Assembly (NCBI GenBank): GCA_030734395.1 | Contig: JAUZTG010000042.1 | Coordinates: forward strand, 2,604,001-2,668,000 | Reading direction: 5' to 3' | Length of the DNA stretch: 64,000 bases | From: Sarocladium kiliense | Lineage: Eukaryota > Ascomycota > Sordariomycetes > Hypocreales > Sarocladiaceae | Shown: in pieces, positions 9,525 to 22,000 of the stretch | Numbering within the stretch: the stretch's first letter is position 1 | Layout of the letters: every line of letters begins with the position of its first letter | Program-made: the position numbers and the translations under genes | The notes under the pieces: generated by a model | Databases searched by the model: none | Seen by the model: the letters and a program-made list of their open reading frames with translations, nothing else | What the model was told of the DNA's origin: nothing

Positions 9525-11868
9525 TCAAATTCCCGTCGCCGCCTCTGCCAGCACGCTCAACAAGCTCACTGCCGCACCTCCAATGCCGACCGCCCCGAGC
9601 GTCTCACCCCACGCCTTCTTCTTCGAACTCTTCTCCTCTCTTCTCGTATCTTCGTCGCGATCACGATCCCGGTGATATCTTTGGTGTTCACGGTCGCGGC
9701 CGCCGCCACCACCACCTCTTCTCCGGTAGTGGTGCCGCATCTCCCGATCGCTGTCCTGAGTCCGTCGATTGCGGCCACCCTCGGGGTGGTATCGTCGGCG
9801 ATGACCGTCGTCGTCGTCGCCGCGATACCGTCTTGAGGAGCGGCGATCACGGTCACGGTCACGGTCGCGTTCGGGAGAAGATTTAGCGTCGACTTCGTGG
9901 GGTTGAGGGTCGAACCGGACGTGGTTCTCATTCTTGTTCTTCAGAATGGACTTAGGTTGAACAGTACTTGAGGGTGAGGTCTTCTCCTTGTCCTTGTCTG
10001 GGAAGTTGACGATATAAGGGTAGCTCTTCGTTCCCTTGTCCGATGTCTTGTCGTCATCAAAGTCAGTCGAGTCGCTCTCATCCCAGAGCACGCTCTCGTC
10101 ATCATCCTCATCACGACTGCTCTTCGAGTCCGCACGATCACGCCTGTCATATCGATCATTACGCTTCGAGTGTTGCGCAAAATTTCTTGACCGCGCTGCG
10201 CGGCATTCGGCGCTCCGACGAGCATACTCCTCGATCTCTTCCCGCGTCAAGCGACCCAGGATAGCGACGTATTCCGGTCGAGCCTCGTAACGCAGCCCTG
10301 CACGATCAAGGACCTCAAGACTAAGAAGCGAGCGTCGGACCTTGGTCCATTGCGCCTCCATAGGGATCTCGTGACCGTACGAGTCTGGGGCGAGTCGTGA
10401 TGCCATGGAAGTCCGTGGGCTGCCGTAGGGCGGCAGCTGTGGGCTGGTATACGGTGGGAGGGTAGTCATGCTTCGAGGTGAAGCACTCAGAGCCATCGAC
10501 CCTGGTGATCCCGCAAGTTCTGCGATGCCAGATGTCGGTGCTGAGCTGGGTAGGAATTTCTGGCCCGAGGCAGGTGACGTGCTGTAGTGCTGGTTCGGGG
10601 CCTGGAGATGCATATTGGCCATGGAGGCGTTGAGGTGATCCATCGCCATGAGGTCTCTCGTGGAGATCAGCGCCATGGAGTGTCCTCCATCGCTGGTTGG
10701 TGCTGAGTCTTCTGACGACATGGACCGCCGGTGCTCACGATCATACGAAGATCGGGAGTTGGGCATATGGACCAGCGGTGCGGCATCGGGCATTCTGCGC
10801 TCATCTTTCATACTTGGGAAGAACTTCTCGTTCTCGATGGCAGGGTACATTTCCTTGGGGGAAGCTGATGGCAGGGACTTTGCTTCATGTTCAAGTAAGC
10901 CGCGGACAGTTGGAGGCAGGCCACCATTTTGTTGCGACATGGTTTCCAGTTCGCGGATATAAGCCCGGAGAACTTCCTATTCGACGTTGTGGCGAAGGCC
11001 ACCCCGTGTCAGCAATCACGAGCTCTTGGCGGTGGATGGTGGGGAGGCAGTAGCATCAGCGATGCGGGTACGAGACATGTCCGCCGACTCGGAGCACTCG
11101 GTTTCGGTGGGGACGGCGTCACGCGACGACTTATACCCGTCATCACCAATAACTGAACGACCGAGCGGAATTTGCCGACGGCCGAGTCACGATGGGCAGG
11201 GAAAATGACTTATTAATGAAAGGTTGCAAACATACCTTGTGTCGCCGCAGAACTTGCGGCGAGAACCCTTCCTTCTCGAGTTCGGACTTGAATTCCTGCC
11301 AGAGGCGATCCTCGTCATCCGTGAGATTTGTCCCGTTTGCGTTGCCATCGCGTTGGGCAAAGAGTCGGTTAGCGATGGCATCGACCTTGTCCTTGATATT
11401 CTCCAACCCGGTCTGACTTCCATCAACGATTCCTACGGGTCGATCTGCCGGGTTTCTTAGCTGAATGGTGTCGAGGAACATGTCAACACTCGTCTTCTCA
11501 TTCGCAATCTTCGCTCTCAGGTTTCCCAGTCTCTCGGCCCTCGCATCGCTGCTGCTACCTTCATAGATATCGATGGTAGCCAGCGCCGTGTCAAGCTGTC
11601 TCAGCTGGAAACCACAGTCCTCGACCAGGGACTCGAGTTGCCGGGCATGAACAGCGGCTGAGTCTGGGCGGTTGAGGGGGGAGTCCTTATCCGCGGCTTC
11701 GACGCGGAGATGGCGCAAGGCGAGGTGCAACTGTCGGACAGCGAGAGCGACGTCGTCGAGAGGAGGGTCGGCAGTGCTGGAGGGGATCTGCTTGAGGCGG
11801 AGGTAGAGGTTACGGGCGAAGGCGTCAACAGCGTCGATATGTTCGACGGTGGTATCACCGGCGCTCAT
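9525..11868 (-). CDS. RS-rich fungal protein with DUF8035-like domain
   Basis: Two exons, 11868-11236 and 10976-9525, encode 694 aa. The junction joins ...QVLRRHK to EVLRAYIRELETM without a frame change, which shows that the two large open frames belong to one gene. The donor is GTATGT, the acceptor ATAG, and the 259-nt intron is longer than most here. Residues 1-230 are helical and acidic. About 230-410 is Pro/Ser-rich and disordered. About 414-473 (EAQWTKVRRSLLSLEVLDRA, then a YV..L..LTREEIEEYA pattern) matches my memory of the fungal DUF8035 motif. About 540-650 is dense in Arg/Asp/Ser. The C-terminus ends in a Gly/Ala hydrophobic helix (GAVGIGGAAVSLLSVLAEA). The start at 11868 is chosen over 11898 because MSAGD opens a soluble N-terminus. 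Function unknown. Confidence 0.85.
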
Positions 11869-14800
11869 GATCAGTGGGAACGTGGCTGCTATGCGCAAGG
11901 CCAGCAGTTCCTAGGAGGTAGGTTCCGTAGATGTGACGTTGGCTCAATCAGGTACGTAGTCGTAGATGGTGTAGAGAGTCGCGATTTGAGTTGCCGTAGA
12001 GGCCGTCGCCAGGGTTGTTTCTGTCGCGCGGTGGGTGTGATGCGACGACAGAAGAGTTGAATCCCGGCAAATGAATAACTTCGGTGAGGATAGTCGTGAG
12101 AATTGTAGAAAATCACACTTTTCGAGTAGGCAGTGTAATAAACAATAATGTCTTGTGCAGGTATCGAGTGGATGCGTGAGTTGGGCAGCTGTGATTTAGG
12201 TCGCCGTGCGTCTGGAAGTGCAGATGGATGTATGTATGCGAAAGAAACGGCAGCAGCAGCAGGTGAGGTAAGGTAGAGCGTCAGGTAGTGGACAGCTCGA
12301 GACCAGGCAGTGCAGTGGCAGTTTGCAAGTGTGCATTAGGGGATGCAGGATTGGGATGCAGCGAGGGATCGAGAGCCAAAGAGTAGAGGGCGTGGTGGAG
12401 GTGTGAGTGTGTGTCAGTCGCGCATAGGACGGCAGACGGGGTGGTGTGGGATATACGTCAAAGGCGCTATGGTTCCCTGTCGATGAGAGAGGACAAGATT
12501 ATTTAGGCGGGAGGGTAGTGATGAACAGCTGAAGATGCCCTAATTGGAGAGATGCTGGCCGTGCCTGTTCCTGTCTGACTGTTCCTGGTATGTGTCGACA
12601 GAAACAGGGTCTGGGATGGCGGGTCATGAGTGAGTGAGGTGTGCAAGGGGAAAAGCCAGGAACAGGGGAATGAATGATGAACAACGTGAAGAGGGGCAAA
12701 CAGACGAAGCTGGAAAGAAGCGAGGTCATTGACAACCTACGGGAGTGACAGGCTGTCCGTCAGCAAGCGAGGAGGAAATGAGCAGAAAGGGAGTGAGACC
12801 TGCTTTTGGTGTAGTCCAGTCCAGGCCAGGCCCATCCAGCCTGTGATTACTGCTTCTGTCAGCATTGGATGGACACAGGCCGAGTCTCCTGCGGCCACCC
12901 CGGCGCAGCATTTGCAGTGCAGTCACGGCAGAAAAGGGACAGCCTGCATGGCTTTCCACAGTACAGTATGAGCATCGCATTGTTACTAGCAACCGCGTAT
13001 GTTCTTGACGTGTCTGTCGGTGCAACAGCACACGGCATGGTCCAGGATGCCTTGCGATGCCGTCAGGCAATTGAAGAATACACTGCATGCTCTGTGCCCC
13101 AACTCATCATTCACCGACTATCTACGCCGCCTCATTAATCAGATTTGGATACATCGAGACCTCGTCAAAGGCCATGAGTCTTACGGATAGGTACAGTACG
13201 CAGACCTCAAACCTCGACAAGCAGTCGGGTGGCTCAGCAGGACTCTTGTCGGCTACAGTGTCAGTCAGAGACCACCACGACATGGCTTGGGCCCCTCCAA
13301 AACCCGAGCGGTGACGTCGTCTAACATCATCGCCTGGGGGCCACAGCACCCACCACCACCACCTTACCCTCCCTCCACTGGCGCTGGTTGGTGGTGATGG
13401 TGGGGGGAATCACCACGGTGGGGAAATCGTCGCTGCGATCAACGCCCCTGTCACCACCAACACCCCCAATCACTGTCAGCGGGGATTGCCTATTCACAGC
13501 ACCCTTTCATCGCTCTTGCAGCGATCCATCCCCTCTGAAACACTGCATCAAGGGCGGGCCTGCATACCTTATCCAGCTGGCGTGAACAGGACCCTATCTG
13601 CGCCACCGTGGGCTAATCCCTGGGCTTTCCAAGTCTCTCCACAATAGATCCTATCAACCTTTCACTCCTCGGCTGCGCTTCTCATTCTTCTTCCCGTCTT
13701 CCATTCCGCGATCCGCTTTGACGAATCCGGTAGCCTCCTCTCCCGTGACTCTGATTCAGCAGGATTTTGCCCTGTTTCAACTCACGTCACTCTCCCGCCC
13801 CTTGTTGACTCTGCTGTTGCTGCTACCAATTTGACACTCGTGGTATTCCTCCGCTCGCTCAATCTAGGGGACCGACCCTCCACGGGCCGTAGTTCCCAGC
13901 GGCGGGTTCCTGGATTTAGAATCGACAACGTCATCCAGGTACTGGCTACGGAGTACCGTACTCGTAAAACTCAGCAGAGGCAAATTCAGGGTCAATCCAG
14001 GTCCCCTTCTCCAACTTCAATACGAACTCAATTTCATCCAGCTCGACTCACAAAATTCTATCGATTTTACTATCGCCCTCCTAGTCTTCATAGGGAGTTC
14101 TCGCCCCGGTCTTGTCCCGCATCGGAGACACCCGCGAGGCTGTGTCATACCAAGCTAACGCACACTTGCATGCAAGGCGCGCACTCTCGGCTCCAGTCTA
14201 CCTACATCAAGCCCAGTCATTCATCGGTCGAACCCTCTCTTTCTGCTCGTATTTTCCATCGGATGCAAAATTCCTCTGGCTCGTCCTTGATGTGGGAACA
14301 AGTGGGTAGGTGGAATGCGAAAACTTCTTTTCTCCCCGGTCAAGATTCGGATGGAAGCCGGACTCAGTGAGCTGCAAGCTGCATCATGCCGTGGCTCGTG
14401 GCGTTCTAGGTTCAGGTATCTCGCACACTCTCTGGTATCCTTCGCGCAGCTCACCTCGCTCTGGGCGTGCACTACTGCAGCCAGGACCCTGCTCCGCTGC
14501 AGTCGCTGGGATGGGCCCAGTTCGTGAGATAGCTTATTGCCCTTTCAAAGCTCGATGGTTGGGTTATGATTCGGTATGCTTGCCCTGGTGGTTTCTGGCC
14601 TTAGTTGGCTTGCCAAGGGTCGAACATGTGAGCAAAGTGAAGTAGTCACCCGGTGTAAGTGCAGCCACGAAATGCAAATTACATGGCAATGAAAGCATGA
14701 AGATGCCCATTTCTGAGCTCAACGCCATAAGGAACAATTTGACGCCATACATCATCACTAGCAATATACACTTCATATCACCTGGTTCTTGGACCGCGAT

Positions 14801-15740
14801 GGGGGCGCCGCCCAGGCTGGCACGATTGTGAAGCGCCTTAGTAACAAATGGCGGTAACCTCGAACGCCACAAATCGTAACTGATTGACCTATCGCAGCAA
14901 TGTGTTCTGGATCTATTGAGAGCCACCTTTATCTAGTTAAGCCGTCGTAACTTGTAAGACCCGGCATTCATGCCAGCCAGTACGCCTCTTGGTAGGTTGG
15001 TATGCAGGGTAAGGCAGGTTAGGTTGTACAAGTGGGCGCACCGAATGAATGAATCATATCTATCTGCACATGAACGTGCATTTCATGCGCCGAGAACCCG
15101 TCAGGTTTTGTTGATTCACCCTCGGCCAATGAGTCAAGATCATATCGAAGCCGAGTCATAAATGTACGATAGGTTCTATGTCAGCAAGTGTCTCCCAAGA
15201 CTACCGACTCCGCCACCACCCTTGAGCCGAAGCTCAGCCACGCGAATACTCAATTGGCCAGACTTCAACAGAGCCTCATCTCGTCGATGAAGATGAACGT
15301 GTAAGTTCTACTTCGCATGTCGCAGCCTGTTGCCCCGCTGGATCGTGCACACGCGGGATTAACTTCCGGCTCATTGCGGTTTGCTTTTTGTAACATGAGG
15401 GGTCTATTGGTATCACATCTATTCCCCCTTTGCCCGGAACGCCCTGGTGAATCCAATGTCCATTGCCTGTCACGTCGAACTTCAGGCGAACCGTCTGCGA
15501 ACTATCATTTCGTTCGCCTCACTATTCTGTTTTCCGCCCTACATGTCGCCACGGGTCTTCGAATGCAGTCCAAGAGTCCACATCGAACCCTTCCCCTCCT
15601 TCAGCCGCAACCACACGTGTTCCGATCCCATGCATCCCTCCTCCACGTCGCGCATATGGCTGCCTTGTCCTCCGCACCACAATCTTCTCTTCACGTCCTG
15701 CTCGAATGCACATCGTTCCACACACGCACCCACATGCGGC
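11869..15740. other. 3.9-kb gene-free interval with two opposed pyrimidine-rich leaders
   Basis: About 11.9-12.8 kb is purine-rich on the plus strand, so pyrimidine-rich on the minus strand, as expected of the promoter and 5' leader of the minus-strand gene ending at 11868. About 13.45-14.3 kb is pyrimidine-rich on the plus strand and looks like a leader for a plus-strand transcript, but the 179-codon frame inside it (13831-14370) has no recognisable domain. The rest up to UTP8 shows nothing I can name. Confidence 0.5.
13947..13956 (+). repeat. Intergenic word TACGGAGTAC, copy 1
   Basis: A perfect TACGGAGTAC followed closely by CGTACTCG, its partial reverse complement. It is one of four intergenic copies of the TACGGAGTA core in this window. 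Confidence 0.6.
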
Positions 15741-18482
15741 TCAAACTCGCAGCTTCTCTAAAGAGTAAGCTTCGACCTTCTGGCTGATCAGATGGCCCGT
15801 CTCGCGCGCACTCCTCTGCACCACCTCCCCTCCGCTCACAACCTTTTCCGAGCTTACCCAGGCTGCCGCGCCCCGAGGCTTGAGGCCTAGCGGCAGGGCA
15901 GATCCGCCGGCGTCCACTGATGGCAACACTACTGCGCCAGTGCCTGTACCCTTCCTGCCGGTCTTTTGTGCTGCCATGCCGTATCGCACAGCCTCGCCAA
16001 CGATTCCGTTAAGGAACACGGCCTCCTCGACGCCTTCCAATGCAGCTGTGGCTTCGAGTCTCAGGGCGGCGATAAAGTCTCCCGCTTCTGAGGCGTCGGC
16101 GAATGACATTGCGTCATTGAGAAGCCAGCCTCCTGCACCAACAGCATCCAGGCAGCGGCCGAGAAGATCCGCAATCAGGGTGATTATTCCATCTGGCGGA
16201 GGTTCGTTCTGACCCTCCTGATCGAATGTGGATGAGTCGACGTAGAGACTGGTCCAGGAGCCGCGCATCAACTCCACGCGAAGGAGGTGCACTATGGACA
16301 GGATCTCTTCCGTCTTTAGTGTGGATCGGAGGGCATGGATTGTCTTCGCAGCGGGAAGACGCCACAACTTAGATAGTGCCATCGTGATGCCCCGTGTACG
16401 GCTGCTGCTGTCATCCCTGAGGTGAAGCTCTGTTACCTCAATCTCCCGCTCCAGCACATCCAGGTCCATCTCGACGTCCTGATCTGGTCCGTCCTTCAGA
16501 AGCTTCAGCGACTCGAGCTTCTCAGGATCGGCAATAAGGTCCATGCTAAGCATGAGCGCACGGATGGCTTGCAGAAGCTCCACCTCGCCCAACCTCGTTG
16601 CCTGAATGTAGCTCAAGAGGAGCGCCATGGAGGGGTCAGCCTCTGTCAGACAGTACACCAGATCGCCCGCCATTTCTTTGATGCCCAGTGGCTCGCCACC
16701 CCATTCGTCTCGGAAGGCAGACCTTAGATTCGAAGCGGTAAGGTGGCCAGCCAATGCCAAGTACGTGGTGACATTACTCTCCATCAGTACGAGCCGGAGA
16801 CGTGGACGGAGCATATCAGCGTCGGTCTTTTCAACGGAAAACACCTGGCTGATGGCGTAGAGGAGCCAGCGGCGGTCAACTGCAGGGTAACCCTTCATCA
16901 CCGAGGGCCACTGCCATTCGGCATCAGCGTGGGATTCGGCTTTGCTGGCGGTAGGAGCGAGAGACAGGCCAAATTTGGTCCTCAAGAAGTCCTCCCAGCC
17001 CGCGAGATCGCCATTGGCGAGTAGCCCATCGGCCGCCTCTGTCTCGGTTTGAAAGTTTACCAGATACGTTTCATTGATAGTTCCGGGAAGTTGTGTTGCG
17101 AATTCGAGTGATGAGTTAGCCGACCTGCGACGCTTCGAGGGGATCTGGATAGCGGCCCCACGACCGATAGAATCGACAAGAAGACCCTCTCGCCGCTTGC
17201 CATGGTTCTTTGGTGGTTCAACGTGAATGCACACCAGAACATTGTCAATTAGTGCAACAACAAGGTCTTGCTTGTTCAAGTAGGTAATGAGCTGGTACGG
17301 TCCACGGCGGCTGGTGTCGGAGGGCAATTCGGATAGGTCGAATTTGGAAGAGGCGTGAACAGAACGGTATTGATAGTTGTACAAGGATATTTTCTCGCTT
17401 GAGCATGAGACAACAAAAGGCTTCGATAATCGAGTGAAAGAATCAGATGCATCTGTTTGTATGCTTGACTTGAGTTTCGGTACAGCACCCGCAAGATCGT
17501 AGACCTTAAAGATACCTTGCCCGAGTTCAAGAAGGAGACCAGACGAAGTATCGACTTGATACTGGGGGGCACGTTCCACATGTTCGCTCGTCGGGGGCAG
17601 CGGCATGACGTCGACCGATACAAGGTGCTGTGAGCCAGAGGACTGTGAATCAGATCCTGGAAGAGCAGCCAGGACCATCATGTAGCGGCTACCCTGTGCC
17701 TTGCCAGTGCCTCTAGCAAGGATCACTAGCAGGGATGACTCTAGACCGAAACCTTTGGGAAGAGCCGTCAGGAGCTCCGAGCGAGACTTGAAGAGGCCAT
17801 TGTTGAGTTCCTTGACAGTTCGGGACGACACATGGTCGACAACCAGGCGATCAAGTTGGGTGGACACTGCATCCTGAAGCAACGAGCGGCTGTGCGAGGA
17901 CCATTGAATGGCCAACTTCTCGCCCGATAGAGAGACAATCTCGCCGTCATCACATACAGCAATGATGTCGCCAATCAGCGACGTTTGCGAGCCCACTGAG
18001 GACCAAGTGATCGACTTGATCGGTGCAGTTCTAAGTGTCTTCGTGACACTGGTCGAGGTTGTCTTGCCATCGGGGTGCACAAGGTCCTTGAATAGAGTGA
18101 TCTTCTGCGATGACGAGTCTTTGGTGGCTATGAAGGTGTACCGAGAAACGTCGCTGGTGCTACTGTGTCGAATGCGAATCGAGTAGGGGGAGCATGTGAA
18201 CGATTCTTGTGGTGGGATCGGATACGATGTGATAAGTCGAGAGGCAGGAACCTATTCAGAGTAAGTATTCGGTCTGGGGACAACTCCAGGGTTATTTCTC
18301 ACGTCGTAAATGCTCGCGGCTTCACCGTCGACGCCGACTACAAGCTCTGCCCTCTTTTTCGTCTTCTCGCCATCTCGCCTGCCATAGACAGTGCTAGCAA
18401 CGATGCGCCCGTCTGTATGATCGAGCGGCCGTGGAAGAGCCGCTAGAACATACGGCCGGTGTATTCTGAAAGCTGAAGACAT
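15741..18482 (-). CDS. UTP8: Utp8-like nucleolar protein (U3 snoRNP / t-UTP complex)
   Basis: Two exons, 18482-18303 and 18251-15741, encode 896 aa. The 51-nt intron (GTGAGA...ATAG) joins ...EAASIYD to VPASRLITSYPIP. The N-terminal half (MSSAFRIHRPYVLAALPRPL, then repeated strand-like segments to about residue 380) has the look of the Utp8 beta-propeller. The C-terminal half is helical and ends in AYSLEKLRV, like the tail of Utp8 relatives. Family knowledge: Utp8 belongs to the t-UTP/UTPA complex, which binds the nascent pre-rRNA 5' ETS and supports small-subunit assembly; yeast Utp8 is also linked to tRNA export. It is longer than yeast Utp8 (713 aa). The assignment rests on overall pattern and termini, not a catalytic motif. 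It is divergent from ELG1. Confidence 0.8.
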
Positions 18483-18800
18483 TGCGACTGATTTGGCGTG
18501 CAGAAAGGTGGCCGTATTCCACAATGCAGCTCGCAATGTCGGTTTCGAGGCAATTGATCTTCAGCGCAAGCAACTGGCGAATGCGGTGAACTTTTCTGGT
18601 GGCAGAATTCCGCTGCCCAAAAAAAAAGTTGGAGGTCGAGCGGTCCGAGCAAAATCCGGATGGTGGGGTCCGTTATGCTGTGGCTGATGTCTGTGGCGGG
18701 GCGTTGGCCGTAGGGAAGCCCCCCCCTTGTAGGACATCCCTGACGTAAAGCCTTAGCGCCTCTGCCCGTTAATGGGCGTTTCCGCAGGGCGCGTTCAACG

Positions 18801-18806
18801 ACGCGT
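18801..18806. promoter_or_regulatory. MluI cell-cycle box (ACGCGT), distal
   Basis: A perfect palindromic ACGCGT within GACGCGTCC, 263 bp upstream of the ELG1 start. In yeasts this box is bound by MBF (Mbp1/Swi6-type) and drives G1/S transcription of replication genes. Binding here is inferred. Confidence 0.55.
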
Positions 18807-18976
18807 CCAGATCAGTAGGTATCTCGACCATCTAACGCGCCTTATGAGGACTGCCAAAACCACGGGATCACACGCTTGAAGCTGCCGTTGTGCTCTGCCA
18901 TCGAATGGAAACCCCATTGCTAATCTCGAAAACACGTTTCCTGCCCTTTCTCGACAATATATTTCTCATTCTTCCG

Positions 18977-18982
18977 ACGCGT
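18977..18982. promoter_or_regulatory. MluI cell-cycle box (ACGCGT), proximal
   Basis: A second perfect ACGCGT within CGACGCGTGTG, 87 bp upstream of the ELG1 start. Two copies in a 586-bp divergent promoter are more than chance would usually give. Confidence 0.6.
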
Positions 18983-19068
18983 GTGAGAACCCAGTATCCC
19001 GCCTCAGCATGATTACCTCCACCCTGCGCTGAGCTTGAAGATCGCGTTGTCTGGAGACGATCTCCCTC

Positions 19069-22000
19069 ATGGACTCATACCTGGTCTCCACGATGGTTCA
19101 GGGGCATCAGCACCAGACGCAATCCAAGAAACTTCATCCATTCTTCAGCAAGGAGGCAACGAACGCCTCAGAAACCCCGTCACCACTTGCAGCGTCTAGT
19201 TACGATGATTCACCACAAAGCTCCATGGACTACAATGTATCCGAGGACAATAGGCGCAAGAGACGAAAGACAGATGGTTTGCGAACTGAAGACGTCGTGG
19301 AGCCCGTGGGACGCTCCGCCATGAGCAATGTCGAACCAAACGTTCAGCCAACAACCTTCGAGTCTGTCGAAGAGACTAAGGAGCGTGCGAGGGACAGCGA
19401 TACGATAAATCAGCCGGGGGAGAGCGAGACTACATCTAGTACGAAGCCTTCAGATCCTCCTTCCACGGTCGAATCAACACAGCCTGGTGAAGGTACGAGC
19501 TCTGCACCAGCAAATACTTTACGAAAACCTCGCAAGGTCCTCAAGTTCAACATGAGCACCGGTACACTGGGCTCGCCACCGAAACCGAGGCAGAAGACAC
19601 AGCCGTCCCGTGTTGTTTGTATCAAGTACGGCGGCAGCGGCGCCGATGCGAAGAAACGAATTGGCACCGCAATCACCCAGATCCTCGGAGGCACCTTGCG
19701 GCTACCTGTCACCCCGACCAAGAAGCGAGTAAGGAGAAGTCGGACCAAGAAGGCAGATGAATCTGAAGGTCAAGGTACACCCACAGCACCAGCACATCCC
19801 TTCTTTGGTAGCAAGCCCAAATCCCAACCAACTCCGGCGAAACCTCAAGAGGCCACACGTCCGTCCTCCAAGCCGAGGAACACGATTTTCTTAACAACGC
19901 CTGTTTCTCCGAGGAAACAAAGAGCAGTATTCGATGCTTCCAAGGTTGCTCACTTCGGATCTCAGAGAACTGGGGTAACTAAGGTACCCGGTGCCATGCA
20001 CGCCATGTGGCCACCAAAAGGGATGTCCCATGTTCGCGGTGATGACTCCTCTCCAACGAGCTCTGCCGTAACAGATGTGGCCGAGCCTTCACGGAAATCC
20101 AAGGGGCAGGTGGTCACTGTACCCAGAGACGAAGCGATTCTCAATGGTGTCTTGGATGGCCTGGATCTTCCTCGGCTTCGAGCTGAGCTCGACAGGGATG
20201 AGAACTTTCCTACCCCGCCGCCAGATGAACTCCGAATCCCAAAGCGACATTTTGAGAGTGGTCGAAAACTTCGAGCGCGAATTGACCCTCAGCTGAGATC
20301 GACGAGAGCACTACATCAACACCAATATGCTGATGAGCTCTCAGACAAGCCGAATCTGGTTTGTCACCCTGCTATCGTCTCGCTTTACAGAGCACTTGAG
20401 AGTCGACTATCCGCCTATGATCGATCAACGTGCGAGAGCTCTGCATGGACTCAAAAATATGCCCCTGGGAGTGCCGCTGAGATCTTGCAGACCTCCCGCG
20501 AAGGCCCCCTCTTGAAGGAATGGCTCGAGGCACTGAAAGTGCAGTCAGTTGACACTGGAACCAGCAATCCAGATGCTAGACCAGGCAACAAGCAGGAAAA
20601 TCCCGCCAAGAGAAGAAGGAAGAACAAACTCGATGGCTTTATCGTTGACAGTGACGATGATGCCGACGAACTCAATTGTGTTTCTGAGGATGATGACGAG
20701 GATTCGTCATCGGAGACTGTACCTGTCAGCAAGACTGTCATCCGTAATGGCTTCAAAGATGTCAGAGAGTCTGGCAGGCTCAAAAATGCAGTCCTCATCA
20801 GCGGGCCACATGGTTGTGGAAAAACTGCTGCTGTTTACGCTGTTGCGAAAGAGCTCGAGTATGAGATCTTCGAGATAAACTCCTGCTCAAGGCGCAGTGG
20901 CAAAGATTTGATGGAGAAGGTCGGCGACATGACAAGAAACCATTTGGTGCAGCAACATCGCGCCGAGAAGATAGCAGTTGGGGAGGGTGACGATGACACA
21001 GCCAACGAGATCAAGTCTGGCAAACAAGGCATGATGACATCTTTCTTCAAGCCAAAACCTGGAATTTCGGATAAGCTCGCCAAGCCCAAGAAAGCTGCCG
21101 ACAAGCCCGAAGATTCACCCAAAAGCTCGACTCCCAAGGCTCAGAAACAGTCGCTGATCCTGGTGGAAGAGGTTGACGTGCTTTACAAGGAGGACACCCA
21201 ATTTTGGGCCACTCTCATGGGTATGATCAGCCAATCAAGACGACCATTCATCCTGACCTGCAATGACGAAAGCCTTGTGCCGATGCAAAACCTTGCCTTG
21301 CATGGCATCTTCCGCTTCACGCCACCCCCGACTGATCTTGCGGTCGATCTCTGCCTCTTGATTGCTGCAAACGAAGGGCATGCTCTGCAGAGGGAAGCAG
21401 TAGAAGCCGCTTACGCCTCACGTGGAGAGGACCTGAGAGCCACCTTGCTTGACCTAAACTACTGGTGTCAATTGGGTGTTGGTGATCGGCGAGGGGGCTT
21501 TGACTGGTTCTTGCTGAGGTGGCCTCAAGGTTGCGACGTCGATGACGACGGCGACACAATACGTGTCGTGAGCGAGGACACATACGCGAAGGGCATGGGC
21601 TGGATTGGCCGCGATGCAATTATCTCCAACGGCAGTAGTCTCGAGACTGATGAGGAAGTTATGCAGCAGTTGTGGAACCTGTGGCAAGTCCCTGTCGGAG
21701 ATTGGCAGCAAAGCCTTGATCTGCGACCTTGGGCAAGAGACATTTCTGCTTCCGCCCGGGACCAGGCCAGTAATCTTGATATTCTGGGAGCCTACGATGA
21801 ATTCTGCGATGCCATGAGTGCATCGGATCTTTGCTCGGATGGACGATTCGGCACACTTTACCAGCAGCGGATTGACGCCACTCTGCCCGAGCTCCCAAGT
21901 AAGATGCGGGATGACTACATAGTAGGTCGACAGCTCTTAGAAGCTGATCCTGTCTGCCCTACGACATGCCCGAGCGCAGGTATGTCGCAGTGTGTTGCGT

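Larger units (their letters stand above)
18483..19068. promoter_or_regulatory. Divergent UTP8 / ELG1 promoter
   Basis: This 586-bp interval separates two divergent start codons. It contains two perfect ACGCGT boxes on the ELG1-proximal side, a poly-A run near 18620 and a C6 run near 18721. The boxes suggest G1/S control of ELG1; no UTP8-specific element is evident. Confidence 0.6.

Noticed and set aside
9139..9528. 129-codon minus-strand frame with a hydrophobic segment
   Set aside because: It starts at the stop codon of the DUF8035-like gene and lies in its 3' UTR; the composition looks non-coding.
12519..12590. Possible C/D box snoRNA (GTGATGA ... CTGA ... CTGA)
   Set aside because: The boxes are present but no terminal stem or plausible guide region is evident, and such short motifs arise often by chance.
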